Assembly (NCBI GenBank): GCA_029974595.1
Contig: JARKRC010000002.1
Coordinates: forward strand, 1 to 42,846
Length of the DNA: 42,846 nucleotides
DNA from: Ereboglobus sp.
GTDB lineage: Bacteria; Verrucomicrobiota; Verrucomicrobiia; Opitutales; Opitutaceae
Direction: 5' to 3'
Made by a program: the position numbers and the translations under genes. Shown one piece after another: positions 1-9,028 of the stretch. Numbering within the stretch: the first letter of the stretch is position 1; each line of letters starts with the position of its first letter. The notes under the pieces were generated by a model that was not told the DNA's origin, did no database searches, and saw nothing but the letters and a program-made list of their open reading frames with translations.

Positions 1-409
1 ACCCTGGAGGGCGGCAGATGACCCTGGGTAGTGTTTTGTCAATTTTTAGAAACAAAACCCAAGGCTGTGTCGGATTGACAGGATGTTTTGTTTTTCATCC
101 CGCGCATCGTACGCGTTCTGACCAAACCGGACTCACGCAACTACGCAACGGCGCAACAAAAAAACACAGCGGAGCGGCAGCTCCCGTTGCGTCGCCGCGG
201 CGTTGCGTGAGCTTCTACATCTTTCCGCGCAATGCCGCTTATGTTTTGGAATCACGAAAACACGGAAGCACGGAAAAGAATCCATTGGAGCTAGCAGACG
301 GCGCGATGCAACATGAGCAGCAGAGGCGCGGGAAATCGGTTGTATTCTCCGTGCCTCCGCATCTCCGCGTGAAAACAAACCGGATGCACTCCGATTTGAA
401 ATGCTCCTA
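1..409. other. Gene-free left edge
   Basis: I see no convincing gene here. An ORF can be read at 18-410 on the plus strand, but it has no family resemblance and no good ribosome binding site. The stretch contains one copy of a dispersed repeat at 228-290 that returns at 5576-5639. It runs up to the terminator of the nucleoside phosphorylase gene. Confidence 0.5.
228..290. repeat. Dispersed repeat copy A (pair with 5576-5639)
   Basis: This roughly 63-nt segment is nearly the same as 5576-5639. Both run from a GCAATGCCG block through ATGTTTT and a CACGGAAGCACGG core to GAATCCATTG, with a few substitutions. Both copies lie between genes. The role is unknown; it looks like a small non-coding dispersed element. 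Confidence 0.7.
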
Positions 410-411
410 AA

Positions 412-442
412 AAAGCCGGATGCGTTTTGCACATCCGGCTTT
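412..442 (-). terminator. Intrinsic terminator after the phosphorylase gene
   Basis: An 11-bp perfect stem (412-422 with 432-442, core AGCCGGATG) has a 9-nt loop. On the minus strand it is followed by a U-rich run. It lies about 20 nt past the stop codon of the minus-strand phosphorylase gene, where a Rho-independent terminator is expected. Confidence 0.8.
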
Positions 443-464
443 GAAAAAAACGGCTCCAAATCGC

Positions 465-1808
465 TTACGCGACACGCTCGACGACGAGCGGCGGGGGCGT
501 GGGACGCTTCGGCGCGAGACGGTAGGCGTTCTTGAAGTATTCGAGCGCCTGCTCGAGTTTCGCCTCGTCGTTGTAGTGGATCATCATGAGCGGCTCGCCT
601 TGCTTGACCTGCGTGCCGACTTTCTTGATTTCCGAAACGCCGACCGAGTAATCGATCTTGTCGTTCGCGGCGTTCTTGCCGGCGCCCAAGATGTGCACGC
701 CGTGCGCGATCATCGCCGCGTTGATCGTGTGCACATAACCGCGCTTGGGAGCGGGGAGCTTGCGCACATGCTTCGCGACGGCAAACTTCGACGGATCATC
801 GATGCAGGCGGGATCGCCGCCCTGGGCCTTGACGAGATCCTTGAGCTTTTCGAGCGCGCTGCCGTCGGTGAGGTGCCGCTGCACGGTCTGCTTCGCGGAA
901 AGGGTGGAGCCGGCAACCCCGGCGAGACGCACGATTTCCATGCCGAGTTTCATGATGAGGTCCTTCATGTCCTCCGGGCCTTCGCCCTTGAGAAGCTGGA
1001 TGGCTTCCTTGATTTCGAGCGAGGTGCCGACGGTGTCGCCGAGCGGCTGGTTCATGTCGGTGACGAGCGCGACGCAGCGGCGCTTGAGCGTGCGCCCGAC
1101 GCGGGTCATGGAGCGGGCAAGCTGCTTGGCTTGTTCGAGATCCTTTATGAAGGAGCCGTTGCCCCACTTGACGTCGATGACGAGACCCTCGGAGCCCTCG
1201 GCGAGTTTTTTCGAGAGGACGCTGCCGGTGATGAGCGGGAGGCTCGGGATGGTGCCCGTTTCCTTGCGAAGTTGCTGGAATTTGCTTTCGACAGGCGCGA
1301 GGCCATCGACCTGCGCGGCGATGGCGCCGCCGATTTTCGCGAGCTGCGAAACGAACTGGTCCTTGCTCATCACGGGTTTGAAACCGGGAACGGCGCAGAG
1401 CTTGGTGAGGGTGTTGATGACGTAATCGTGCTCGATGCCGGACATCATGGGAACGACGACGCCGCTCGCCATGGCGAGGGGAACGAGGACGAGGTCGGTC
1501 TTGTCGCCGACGCCGCCGGTCGAATACTTGTCGATCTTGGGCTTTGCGATGTCCGAAAGGTCAATCACATCTCCGGAAAGCATCATTTCCTCGGTGAGAT
1601 CGGCGGATTCCTGGGCGGACATGCCTTGGAAATAAATGGCCATGGCCAACGCTGCGAGCTGGTGCTGAGGCATTTCGCCGTCGAGAACGCTGTCGATAAT
1701 ATAGCGGATTTCGTCTTTGTTGAATTCACCGCCATCGCGTTTTTTTTCGATAAGAAATTCGAATGTCGGTTTGATAAATCTCCGTGGAGGAAGCGTGCGT
1801 TTGGTCAT
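465..1808 (-). CDS. Pyrimidine-nucleoside (thymidine) phosphorylase, divergent
   Basis: A 447-residue protein of the thymidine/pyrimidine-nucleoside phosphorylase family, which splits nucleosides with phosphate into a free base and ribose- or deoxyribose-1-phosphate in the cytoplasm. An N-terminal helical domain is followed by the phosphate-binding motif KYSTGGVGDKT (about residues 94-104). A base-binding stretch, LRKETGTIPSLPLITGSVLSKK, is also kept with its arginine and paired lysines. The family signature that normally follows MMSG (a GRxLxHTGGT loop) is replaced by IEHDYVINT at about residues 125-133, so phosphate binding may differ. The length is normal for the family. It is followed by a strong terminator and preceded by another hairpin. 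I am sure of the family; the exact substrate is open. Confidence 0.85.
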   Translation of the reverse strand: MTKRTLPPRRFIKPTFEFLIEKKRDGGEFNKDEIRYIIDSVLDGEMPQHQLAALAMAIYFQGMSAQESADLTEEMMLSGDVIDLSDIAKPKIDKYSTGGVGDKTDLVLVPLAMASGVVVPMMSGIEHDYVINTLTKLCAVPGFKPVMSKDQFVSQLAKIGGAIAAQVDGLAPVESKFQQLRKETGTIPSLPLITGSVLSKKLAEGSEGLVIDVKWGNGSFIKDLEQAKQLARSMTRVGRTLKRRCVALVTDMNQPLGDTVGTSLEIKEAIQLLKGEGPEDMKDLIMKLGMEIVRLAGVAGSTLSAKQTVQRHLTDGSALEKLKDLVKAQGGDPACIDDPSKFAVAKHVRKLPAPKRGYVHTINAAMIAHGVHILGAGKNAANDKIDYSVGVSEIKKVGTQVKQGEPLMMIHYNDEAKLEQALEYFKNAYRLAPKRPTPPPLVVERVA

Positions 1809-1826
1809 TGTCTTGCGTATGTAGAG

Positions 1827-1857
1827 AAAAAATAGCCGCCCCGTTCGTCGGGGCGGG
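1827..1857 (-). terminator. Intrinsic terminator or attenuator before the phosphorylase
   Basis: An 8-bp GC-rich stem (36-43 with 49-56 of the 1800s, loop TTCGT) is followed on the minus strand by a run of six U. It lies about 160 nt past the MBL-fold gene and only 19 nt before the phosphorylase start. It can end MBL transcripts, but any phosphorylase promoter in the AT-rich 1900-1990 stretch would also read through it. Confidence 0.65.
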
Positions 1858-2016
1858 AGCTAGTTTAGGAGACAAACAGACTTATTGAGAATGTCGAGCC
1901 AAAAATGCACTTCCGTCTCAATTATCCGCACATCACGTCACGCATAAATATTTGTTTATAAACGTCTAGCATAAATTGCATGATTTTTTCAAACCACCGG
2001 CATATGCCGCCTGTGC

Positions 2017-2985
2017 TCAGCCGGCGGATGCGGTGATTGCAAGCTCATCATACGCAACGCCCAAGCCGGCCGGCAGGCGGTTGGAACGCGGATCGTGATA
2101 ATCATCGAATCCGGGAAGGTTTTGCGCGGTGACGATTTCCTCGCGTTTTTTGCCGGCGGCGATCTGGCGGCGCGTGTAATCGAGCAAGGCCGTCAGGTAG
2201 TCGCGCATGGCGAGAAGGTCGCCGCGTTTGCCGGTGACGCCGAACCGGGGCGCGGGATTGCCGTGGCCGAAGATGTAAATCGCGTCGGCGGGATAGGTTT
2301 TGGCGGCGGATTCGAGGACGGTTATCCAATTGGCGATGCTCGCGCCGCCGACACGGTCGATCACCGGATGGATGCGGTTGAAGACGAGATCGCCCATGTG
2401 GACGATGTTTGCCTTTTCAAAAAGCACGATGATGTCGCCGCCCGTATGCGCGGGGCCAAAGTGTCGCGCATGAAGTGTTTCCGAACCGGAACGGGCGCCG
2501 CCGAGTTCGAGCTTCCATGTGTCGTCAAAAAGCGTGTCCGCGTAAACCTGTCTGTCGAGCGCGGGCGGGGTCGCGCGGGCGGCGGCGGCGCGCTGGAGCG
2601 CGGGCGCGTTTTTATGCGCGACGATTTTTTCCACGACAGGCCGGAAAACCGGATTTCCCGCCGTGTGGTCGCCGTGGTGATGGGTGTTTACAAGAACGTC
2701 GATCCGGCGCGCGCCGCGCTGCGGAATGCCGGCGAGGCATGTGGCGGCGGTATCGGGAAACTGCGTGTCCACAACCGCGAGCGCATCCGGCGAGGCGAGC
2801 CAGCCGATGGTGCCGCCGCGCGCAGTGAAAATGCCGACGTTGCGGCGCAGCGCGGCAAAGCCTGCGGGCAGCGCCGGAGAAGCGGGAGCCGGGGTTGCCG
2901 AAATCTGGGAAAAAAGTCTGCTCCGCGAAAACAGACCCAGCAATGCGACGGCAGACGAGGCACGGAGAAAATGACGTCGATTCAT
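2017..2985 (-). CDS. Secreted MBL-fold metallo-hydrolase
   Basis: A 322-residue protein of the metallo-beta-lactamase fold. The N-terminus RRHFLRA followed by a hydrophobic stretch looks like a twin-arginine (Tat) signal, so the protein is probably exported folded with its metals. The zinc motif HHHGDH is at about residues 103-108. Further downstream are a candidate metal-ligand histidine in GPAHTGGD, an aspartate in HMGDLVF and a histidine in IFGHG, the usual order of ligands in this fold. The fold covers many hydrolases and the substrate cannot be read from sequence; nothing nearby gives a pathway. It is transcribed toward the phosphorylase gene with a hairpin between them. Confidence 0.85.
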   Translation of the reverse strand: MNRRHFLRASSAVALLGLFSRSRLFSQISATPAPASPALPAGFAALRRNVGIFTARGGTIGWLASPDALAVVDTQFPDTAATCLAGIPQRGARRIDVLVNTHHHGDHTAGNPVFRPVVEKIVAHKNAPALQRAAAARATPPALDRQVYADTLFDDTWKLELGGARSGSETLHARHFGPAHTGGDIIVLFEKANIVHMGDLVFNRIHPVIDRVGGASIANWITVLESAAKTYPADAIYIFGHGNPAPRFGVTGKRGDLLAMRDYLTALLDYTRRQIAAGKKREEIVTAQNLPGFDDYHDPRSNRLPAGLGVAYDELAITASAG

Positions 2986-3112
2986 AATGCGTGCATTGTA
3001 GGCCGGACGGCGGGTTAATAAATGTTAAAAACACGCGCAAACCGGCTCTTTCCGCGCGGCGGGCGCCTGAATGCGTTCGACACGGCGTAGCGCGGGGGAT
3101 CAATTCATCGGC

Positions 3113-3382
3113 ATGTCAACAGAACCCGCGCAACCCGCCCAATCCGGACAAATGGAAAAATTCACCACGCCCCTCTCGCTCGTGATCGACGCCATTCTGG
3201 TGGCGGCGTTTTCCGTGTTCATGTTTTTCGTGATCCGCCCGCATGTGCAAACGGAGAATCCGCTGTTTATCGTAATCTGGGGAGGCGGGGCCACCGCCTG
3301 CATGACCGGGGTTTTCTGGCTCTCGATACAAATGTTCCGCGTGGTGTTGAGGGCGCAACTCGCCGCAAAACGCGCGAAATAA
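3113..3382 (+). CDS. Small two-helix membrane protein
   Basis: An 89-residue protein of unknown function. After a short polar N-terminus rich in proline and glutamine, two hydrophobic segments are visible (around LVIDAILVAAFSVFMFFVI and FIVIWGGGATACMTGVFWL), separated by a short polar loop. The C-terminus is basic (QLAAKRAK), which favours a cytoplasmic tail. I chose the ATG at 3113 because a GGGGGA stretch lies upstream; the ATG at 3151 or a start at 3071 is also possible. It is read in the same direction as the SYLF gene downstream. No family is recognised. Confidence 0.6.
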   Translation: MSTEPAQPAQSGQMEKFTTPLSLVIDAILVAAFSVFMFFVIRPHVQTENPLFIVIWGGGATACMTGVFWLSIQMFRVVLRAQLAAKRAK

Positions 3383-3537
3383 GGGAAACGCAGGCGGCGC
3401 CATCCGGACCGCTTTCACGCCGATGGAACGTTTTTTTACTACACGCTTTCCAATCGGCTGCGTCCGTGCATGATTCGCCCATGTTTTCGCCTCGTGTCCA
3501 TGCCCGGCGAAAAACACATCCTCTCTTCTCATCCGCC

Positions 3538-4230
3538 ATGAAAAAATTCTTCCTTATCGCCCTGACGGTTTTGCTTGCCGCGACGCCCGCCATGCGCGCC
3601 GACGACCGCGCCGACTACGTGAAACAAATCGAAACCTGCGAAGCGATCATTCGCGAATTCATGTCCGACACAAATTACGCCATCCCGGCGCAAGTGCTGC
3701 AAGCCGCCCAGGCCATCGTCATCACGAGCCAGTTCGAGGCGGGCCTGATCGTCGGCATGAAAAGCGGCCACGGCGTGATCATGGTGAAACGCTCCGACGG
3801 CACCTGGAGCATTCCGGTGCTCATCCGCGCGGGTGAAGCCAGCGTCGGCCTCCAAGTCGGCAGCAAGGCGATCGAGACCATTTACGTCATCACCGACGAA
3901 GCCACGCCCAAGGTGCTTTTCACAAAACGCCTCAATATCGGCGTCGATGCCAAGGCCGTCGCCGGGCCGAAATACGCCGAGGCCGAAAGCGTGAGCAAGG
4001 AAATCCTCAAAACGCCCGTGCTCGTTTACGTGAAAAACAAAGGCCTGATGGCGGGCGCCACCGTCAAGGCCGGCTACATGAGCCGCAACGACGGCGCCAA
4101 CCGCCATTTCTACAACACCGAATACACGATGCCCGAGCTGCTCTACGGAAACTTCGTCCAGCCTCCCGCCGAAGTGCAGCCGCTGATGGCCTACATCAAA
4201 CAGATCGCGGCTCCCACCGACACCCCTTAG
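3538..4230 (+). CDS. Lipid-binding SYLF-domain protein (Ysc84-like)
   Basis: A 230-residue exported protein. The start at MKKFFLIALTVLLAATPAMRA gives a clean Sec signal peptide ending near residue 21, and this is why the 3538 ATG is preferred over an upstream in-frame start. The mature part matches the SYLF (Ysc84) family. It has an AQAIVI stretch, then FEAGLIVGMKSGHGVIM, then a basic SDGTWSIPVLI strand, then ASVGLQVGSKAIETIYVI, ending in a glycine-rich sheet and the YGNF region. Eukaryotic members bind phosphoinositides. Bacterial members are secreted or periplasmic and their role is not settled. It appears to stand alone. Confidence 0.85.
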   Translation: MKKFFLIALTVLLAATPAMRADDRADYVKQIETCEAIIREFMSDTNYAIPAQVLQAAQAIVITSQFEAGLIVGMKSGHGVIMVKRSDGTWSIPVLIRAGEASVGLQVGSKAIETIYVITDEATPKVLFTKRLNIGVDAKAVAGPKYAEAESVSKEILKTPVLVYVKNKGLMAGATVKAGYMSRNDGANRHFYNTEYTMPELLYGNFVQPPAEVQPLMAYIKQIAAPTDTP

Positions 4231-4588
4231 TCATTGGACTTTGGATTGGAGCATCACAGTTTGCTTTTCCGTAAACCAGTGGTGGATCACCCGGCGACTT
4301 TGCCGAGGGGCGGATCACTTGAGCGCAACCGCCTCGATAAGGCTTTCGGGGCACTCTGCCGGTGTATAGCGGAGGCAAGCGCACGTCTTGGCTATTCGGA
4401 GCCAGCGCCCCAGCAATTATTCCAATGTTCCATTACGCTTGGACTTTATCAAAACAGGGCGAACGCTCCGGATGAACAGTTCAAACAGCTCCCCATATAC
4501 AATGAGAAAATTAATACCTTTCGGATTAATCCCTTTTCCTGTCCCCCGCATCCGTTATATTGAGGCAAACCCAAGGAGCAATAAAACC
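4231..4588. other. Gene-free stretch before the metalloprotease
   Basis: No gene is convincing here. A 109-residue ORF at 4234-4563 has no family features and ends in low-complexity sequence. The end of the stretch carries the ribosome binding site (AAGGAG) of the following gene. Confidence 0.45.
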
Positions 4589-5566
4589 ATGACGCGCAAG
4601 AGAAGCCGGCAAAGTTCGATGTTATCACTAATGGCTGTTCTCATCCTGACCGGCGGCGCGGCGCGGGCGGCTAACGACAGCATCCATCAGGTCGGAACGT
4701 TTCGCATCAGGTATCAGACCGAAGGCGAGCATGCGATAGTGCCCGACGACCGGAACCATAACAAGATTCCCGACCAAGTTGAGGACATACTGACCCAGGT
4801 AATGGCAGCGCATATTCTTTTCGTGGAGGTATTGGGCTTTCCTGACCCCTTGCAGACGGAGCGTTTTCGCTCCGCAACGGTTATCGACATCAGCGTCCGA
4901 AGCAAGAAGTCCATGAAAAGCAATGGCGTGGCCTACGATGAGCTTCAACGATCCAAGCGCGGCAACTGGATTGGAATGAAAGTGGCTTCGTCCATCAAGG
5001 CCCCGTCGAACTTAACCCCTGCCCACGAATTCTTTCATCTCATCCAATATGGCACGTCCTACTTCAAAAACAGGTGGTTTACAGAAGGCACTGCGCGTTG
5101 GTCTGAACGTGCGCTGGGGCCCGGCTCTCTCGGCCCTGTGCGGAAGCTGGCCTCCTGGCCATTGTCACAGGAACAGGCGGACGCCCTGTTCAAGATGTCC
5201 TACGACGCATCGGAGCATTTCTGGAATCCATTGGCGGCCAAACTGGATGCCAAAGGAATGATCCCTGATTCACCGGCTCTCAAGCGTCTTCAGGCAATGC
5301 GTTACACCGACGGCTCGCCTGTTCTAAAGGATCTGAAACTCACCGGATGGAGCTTCATCCGCGATGTCATCATTGAACTCGGGGTGGTCGATGATGTCGC
5401 CTTTAACAAACTCGGATATGATCGTTGGTCGGAGGCGAACCAGTTCTCACAGCAAAACAACGCGTTCATTCTGCGGGCGGTCGAGGAGGTCGTCAGTCGC
5501 TATGAAAAAGCAATGTCCGCCAACAAAAACAGCCGGACTGACAAGCAAGACGGAACCGTTCGATAA
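4589..5566 (+). CDS. Secreted HEFFH metalloprotease-like protein (MXAN_6640-like)
   Basis: A 325-residue exported protein. The start at 4589 is set by AAGGAG 10 nt upstream and gives a signal peptide ending near AARA. The early region has an aspartate-rich loop (DDRNHNKIPDQVEDI) like a short calcium-binding motif. Next comes a zinc motif HEFFH at about residues 149-153, and WFTEGTARWSE about 20 residues later supplies a likely third ligand glutamate. This order of loop, HEFFH and TEGTA is that of the putative metalloproteases named after MXAN_6640. Catalysis is inferred, not shown. The C-terminus is polar without a membrane anchor. No partner gene is nearby. Confidence 0.75.
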   Translation: MTRKRSRQSSMLSLMAVLILTGGAARAANDSIHQVGTFRIRYQTEGEHAIVPDDRNHNKIPDQVEDILTQVMAAHILFVEVLGFPDPLQTERFRSATVIDISVRSKKSMKSNGVAYDELQRSKRGNWIGMKVASSIKAPSNLTPAHEFFHLIQYGTSYFKNRWFTEGTARWSERALGPGSLGPVRKLASWPLSQEQADALFKMSYDASEHFWNPLAAKLDAKGMIPDSPALKRLQAMRYTDGSPVLKDLKLTGWSFIRDVIIELGVVDDVAFNKLGYDRWSEANQFSQQNNAFILRAVEEVVSRYEKAMSANKNSRTDKQDGTVR

Positions 5567-5575
5567 CACGCCTCA

Positions 5576-5639
5576 CGCAATGCCGTGCATGTTTTATAAA
5601 TCACGGAAACACGGAAGCACGGAAAAGAATCCATTGAGG
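5576..5639. repeat. Dispersed repeat copy B
   Basis: Second copy of the element at 228-290, directly after the metalloprotease stop codon. The shared core is CACGGAAGCACGGAAAAG followed by AATCCATTG. It leads straight into a cluster of GTGGCACGGGC hairpins. Confidence 0.7.
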
Positions 5640-5658
5640 TGAAATCCAGATGGGTTGA

Positions 5659-5818
5659 GTGGCACGGGCATCTTGCCCGTGGGATTGGGTGGCACGGGCG
5701 CCTCGCCCGTGTGACGAGGCGCAGCCTCGCCTCTTTTGTAATTTGGGATTTGCCCTTTGGGATTTATTTGGGATTTGGAAATTGGGATTTGGGCACACGG
5801 GCAAGATGCCCGTGCCAC
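5659..5818. repeat. Cluster of three 23-nt GTGGCACGGGC hairpins
   Basis: Three copies of a 23-nt palindrome lie at 5659-5681, 5689-5711 and, inverted, 5796-5818. Each has a 7-bp stem CACGGGC/GCCCGTG with a variable 5-nt loop and a GTG or CAC edge. The outermost two face each other, so the block can fold into one large hairpin. Between them lie tandem GGGATTTG-like words. Further copies are at 11503-11525, 11541-11563 and 24820-24842. This is a REP-like dispersed family. Confidence 0.85.
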
Positions 5819-5851
5819 CCGAACCATTCGCGGTTTTCTCCCCCTTCCGCC

Positions 5852-8800
5852 CTACTTGGCCGGAATCGCCACGGGCGCGGATTCGGCAACGGACTTGCGA
5901 TGTAGGCGCGTGGTCAGCTTTTCGAAATAGATATAAATGACCGGCGTTATATAAAGCGTGAGGAGCTGGGAGACGACCAGGCCGCCAACCACCGCCAGAC
6001 CCAGCGGGCGGCGCGACTCGGCGCCCGCGCCCAAACCCAAGGCGATCGGTATCGCGGCGGCGAGGGCGGCAAAGCTCGTCATCATGATCGGACGGAAACG
6101 AACCATGCAGGCCTCGAAAATGGATTCCTCGGGCGTGTGCGAGATGCCGCTTTGCGTTTTCTCGTGCCGCGAGGCGAGCGCGAAGTCGATCATCATGATC
6201 GCGTTTTTCTTCACGATGCCGATGAGCAATATTATCCCCACATAGCCCATTATATTGAGCTCCTCGCCGAACACATAGAGCGTGAAGAGCGCGCCGAAGC
6301 TGGCCGCCGGCAGGCCGGAGAGAATCGTGAGCGGGTGTATGAAATCCTCGTAGAGGATGCCGAGGACGATATAAATGACGAGAACGGCCATGGCGAGAAG
6401 AAGGCCGAGGCCTTGCATCGAGGAGGTGAAGGCCTGGGCCGCGCCGACAAAATCATACGAGATTCCCGCCGGAAGTTCGCCGTCGAGCATCCGGCTGATC
6501 GCGGCGGTGGCATCGCTGAGCGCCGCCCCGGGAGCGAGGTTGAAGGAGAGCGTGACGGCAGGAACTTGCCCGAGATGGTTGATGCTCAGGGGGCCGAGTT
6601 CACGGTGCAGCGCGGCGACGGCGTCGAGGGGAATCAATTCGCCGTTGCCAGAGCGGACGTAGATGAGGGAGAGCGCGGAGGCGTCGCGCTGGAATTCCTG
6701 CGCGACTTCCATGATGACGTAATACTGGTTTGTCGGCGTGTAGATGGTGGAAACCTGCCGGGTGCCGAAGGCGGAGTAGAGTGTGTCCTCGATTTGCTGC
6801 GGGGTAACGCCAAGCGTGGCGGCCTGGTCGCGGAGAATTTCGACGCGGACTTGCGGGCTGGCGATGAGGAGGTCGCTGTTGACATCGGCGAGTGCGGAGA
6901 TGCGGCGGAGTTTGGCCTCGATTTCGGGGGCGGTTTTGTAGAGCGCGGCAAGGTCGGAGCCGTAGAGCGAGACTTGGTATTGGGCTTGCGAGGAGACGGA
7001 GCCGATGCGGGTGAGCGGGGGAACTTGCGGGTAGCAGCGGATGCCGGGAATGGCGGCGAACTGGCGGCGCAACTCGGGCAGGATCTGGAAGGCGGTGGGA
7101 CGCTCGTGGCGATCCTTGAGGCGGATGATGAGGCGGGCGGTGTTGGAGGTGCTCACGCGTCCGCCGGTGCCGAGGGAGCCTTGCACGGCGTAGGTGGCGG
7201 GATGGCTTATGGCGACGCGGGCGGCGGCTTGCACGTGGCGGGCCATTTCGTCGAAGGAAATATCCTGCGCGCCTTCGATGGCCACGGTGATCTGCCCCTG
7301 GTCGTCAGTCGGGATGAAGCCGCGCGGGAGCCCCATCGCGGTGATGACGGTGAGGACGGCCATGAGGAGCGCGACGCCGACCGTGGTCTTGGGATAGCGG
7401 AGCGATACGCGCAGGGTGCGTTGGTAGAGGCTGAGCATGCCGTTGAACGCGCGTTCGGAGAGATTGAGGATGCCGGGAACGCGGGATTTTTTGGCGGCGG
7501 GTTTTTCCTGTCCGACGGGCGGGTGTTGTGCGTGGGGCTTGAGGAAGCGGCTGCACAGCATCGGCGTCAGCGTGAGGGAAACGAAGCCGGAAACGAGAAT
7601 CGAGGCGGTGATCGTGACGGCAAACTCGTGCAGGAGGCGTCCGAGCAGCCCGCCCATGAACATGAGCGGAATGAAAACGGCGACAAGCGAAAGCGTCATG
7701 GAGAGGATCGTGAAGCCGATCTCGCGGGAGCCCTTGAGCGCGGCCTGGCGCACGGGCATGCCTTGCTCGATGTAACGAACAATGTTTTCGAGCATCACGA
7801 TCGCATCGTCCACGACGAAGCCGACCGAGAGCGTGAGCGCGAGCAGGGAAAGATTATCGAGCGTGTAACCGCAGAAATACATCACGATAAACGTGCCCAA
7901 AAGCGCCATCGGAATCGCGACGGAGGGAATGATGGTGGCGGTGGCGGTGCGCAGGAAAAGGAAGATGACGAGGATGACGAGGAAGATGGAAAGCAGGAGG
8001 GTGAACTGGACGTCGTGCACGGATTCGCGAACGGCGAGGGAGGCGTCGCGAAAGACCTCGAAGTTCACCGACTCGGGCAGCTGGTCGCGGAATTCGGGGA
8101 GGATGGCGCGGACGCGGTTGACGACCTCAACGGTGTTCGTGCCGGGCTGCTTCTGGACGGCGAGGGTGATGGTGCGGTTGCCGTTGGGCTGGTCTTTTTT
8201 GTAGAACCAGGAGGCGATGCGGAGGTTTTGCACGCTGTCGATGACCTCGGCGAGCTCGGCGAGACGGACGGGGGCGTTGTTGCGGTAGGCGACGACGATT
8301 TTGCCGAAATCGTTGGGATTGTCGAGCTGGCCGGTCGCGGTGAGAGTGAGCGCCTGGAAACGTCCGTCGATGGTGCCGGTGGGGAGGTTGACATTGTGGG
8401 CGTTGAGCGCGGTGCGGACTTCGTCGAGGGCGATGCCGCGCGCGGCGAGCAGGCGCGGGTCGAGGCGCACGCGGAGCGCGTATTTTTGCGAGCCGAAAAC
8501 CATGACCTGCGCGACGCCGTCGATCATGGAGATGCGCTGGGCGAGCGTGGTCTCGGCGTATTCGTTGACCGTGGAGAGCGGAAGCGTGTCGGAGTTGAGG
8601 GTGAGGAAAAGGACGGGGGAATCGGCGGAGTTGGTTTTGCGGAAGGAAGGCGGCGCGGGCATGTCCGTGGGGAGGCGGCGTTGCACGGCGGCGATGGCGG
8701 ACTGGATGTCCTGCGCAGCGGCGTCGATGTTGCGGCTGAGCTCGAACTCGACGGTGATCTGGGTGCTGCCGATGGTGCTGGTGGAGCTCATCGACTGGAT

Positions 8801-9028
8801 GCCGGCGATGGTGGAAAATTGCTGTTCGAGCGGGGTCGCCACGGCGGAGGCCATCGTCTCGGGAGTCGCGCCGGGAAGCTGCGCGGTGACAGTGATCGTG
8901 GGCGAGTCGATGTTGGGAAGGTCGCTGACGGGAAGGATCCGGTAGCACATGACGCCGAACACGCAAAGGGCCACGGTGAGGAGCGTGGTCATGACGGGAC
9001 GGCGGATGCAGAGTTCGGGCAAATTCAT
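5852..9028 (-). CDS. RND multidrug efflux permease (MdtC/AcrB-like)
   Basis: A 1058-residue inner-membrane transporter of the hydrophobe/amphiphile efflux family, which exports drugs or other amphiphiles using the proton gradient. The N-terminus RPVMTTLLTVALCVFGV is the first membrane helix. It leads to PGATPETMASAVATPLEQQ, which is typical of the MdtB/MdtC branch. Membrane segment four contains the proton-relay pair in VGFVVDDAIVMLENI. The partner lysine is in GIVKKNAIMMIDFAL near the C-terminus. Both halves with their large periplasmic loops are present, and the length is normal. The adaptor gene lies just upstream on the same strand, 151 nt away. No outer-membrane TolC-type channel gene is in the window, so that partner must be elsewhere. 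Confidence 0.95.
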   Translation of the reverse strand: MNLPELCIRRPVMTTLLTVALCVFGVMCYRILPVSDLPNIDSPTITVTAQLPGATPETMASAVATPLEQQFSTIAGIQSMSSTSTIGSTQITVEFELSRNIDAAAQDIQSAIAAVQRRLPTDMPAPPSFRKTNSADSPVLFLTLNSDTLPLSTVNEYAETTLAQRISMIDGVAQVMVFGSQKYALRVRLDPRLLAARGIALDEVRTALNAHNVNLPTGTIDGRFQALTLTATGQLDNPNDFGKIVVAYRNNAPVRLAELAEVIDSVQNLRIASWFYKKDQPNGNRTITLAVQKQPGTNTVEVVNRVRAILPEFRDQLPESVNFEVFRDASLAVRESVHDVQFTLLLSIFLVILVIFLFLRTATATIIPSVAIPMALLGTFIVMYFCGYTLDNLSLLALTLSVGFVVDDAIVMLENIVRYIEQGMPVRQAALKGSREIGFTILSMTLSLVAVFIPLMFMGGLLGRLLHEFAVTITASILVSGFVSLTLTPMLCSRFLKPHAQHPPVGQEKPAAKKSRVPGILNLSERAFNGMLSLYQRTLRVSLRYPKTTVGVALLMAVLTVITAMGLPRGFIPTDDQGQITVAIEGAQDISFDEMARHVQAAARVAISHPATYAVQGSLGTGGRVSTSNTARLIIRLKDRHERPTAFQILPELRRQFAAIPGIRCYPQVPPLTRIGSVSSQAQYQVSLYGSDLAALYKTAPEIEAKLRRISALADVNSDLLIASPQVRVEILRDQAATLGVTPQQIEDTLYSAFGTRQVSTIYTPTNQYYVIMEVAQEFQRDASALSLIYVRSGNGELIPLDAVAALHRELGPLSINHLGQVPAVTLSFNLAPGAALSDATAAISRMLDGELPAGISYDFVGAAQAFTSSMQGLGLLLAMAVLVIYIVLGILYEDFIHPLTILSGLPAASFGALFTLYVFGEELNIMGYVGIILLIGIVKKNAIMMIDFALASRHEKTQSGISHTPEESIFEACMVRFRPIMMTSFAALAAAIPIALGLGAGAESRRPLGLAVVGGLVVSQLLTLYITPVIYIYFEKLTTRLHRKSVAESAPVAIPAK

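Noticed and set aside
18-410. A 130-residue ORF at the left edge
   Set aside because: It overlaps the dispersed repeat and has no family resemblance or ribosome binding site.
5659-5818. Reading the GTGGCACGGGC hairpins as transcription terminators
   Set aside because: They lack a U-run, occur in both orientations and even inside a gene. They are better explained as dispersed repeats.
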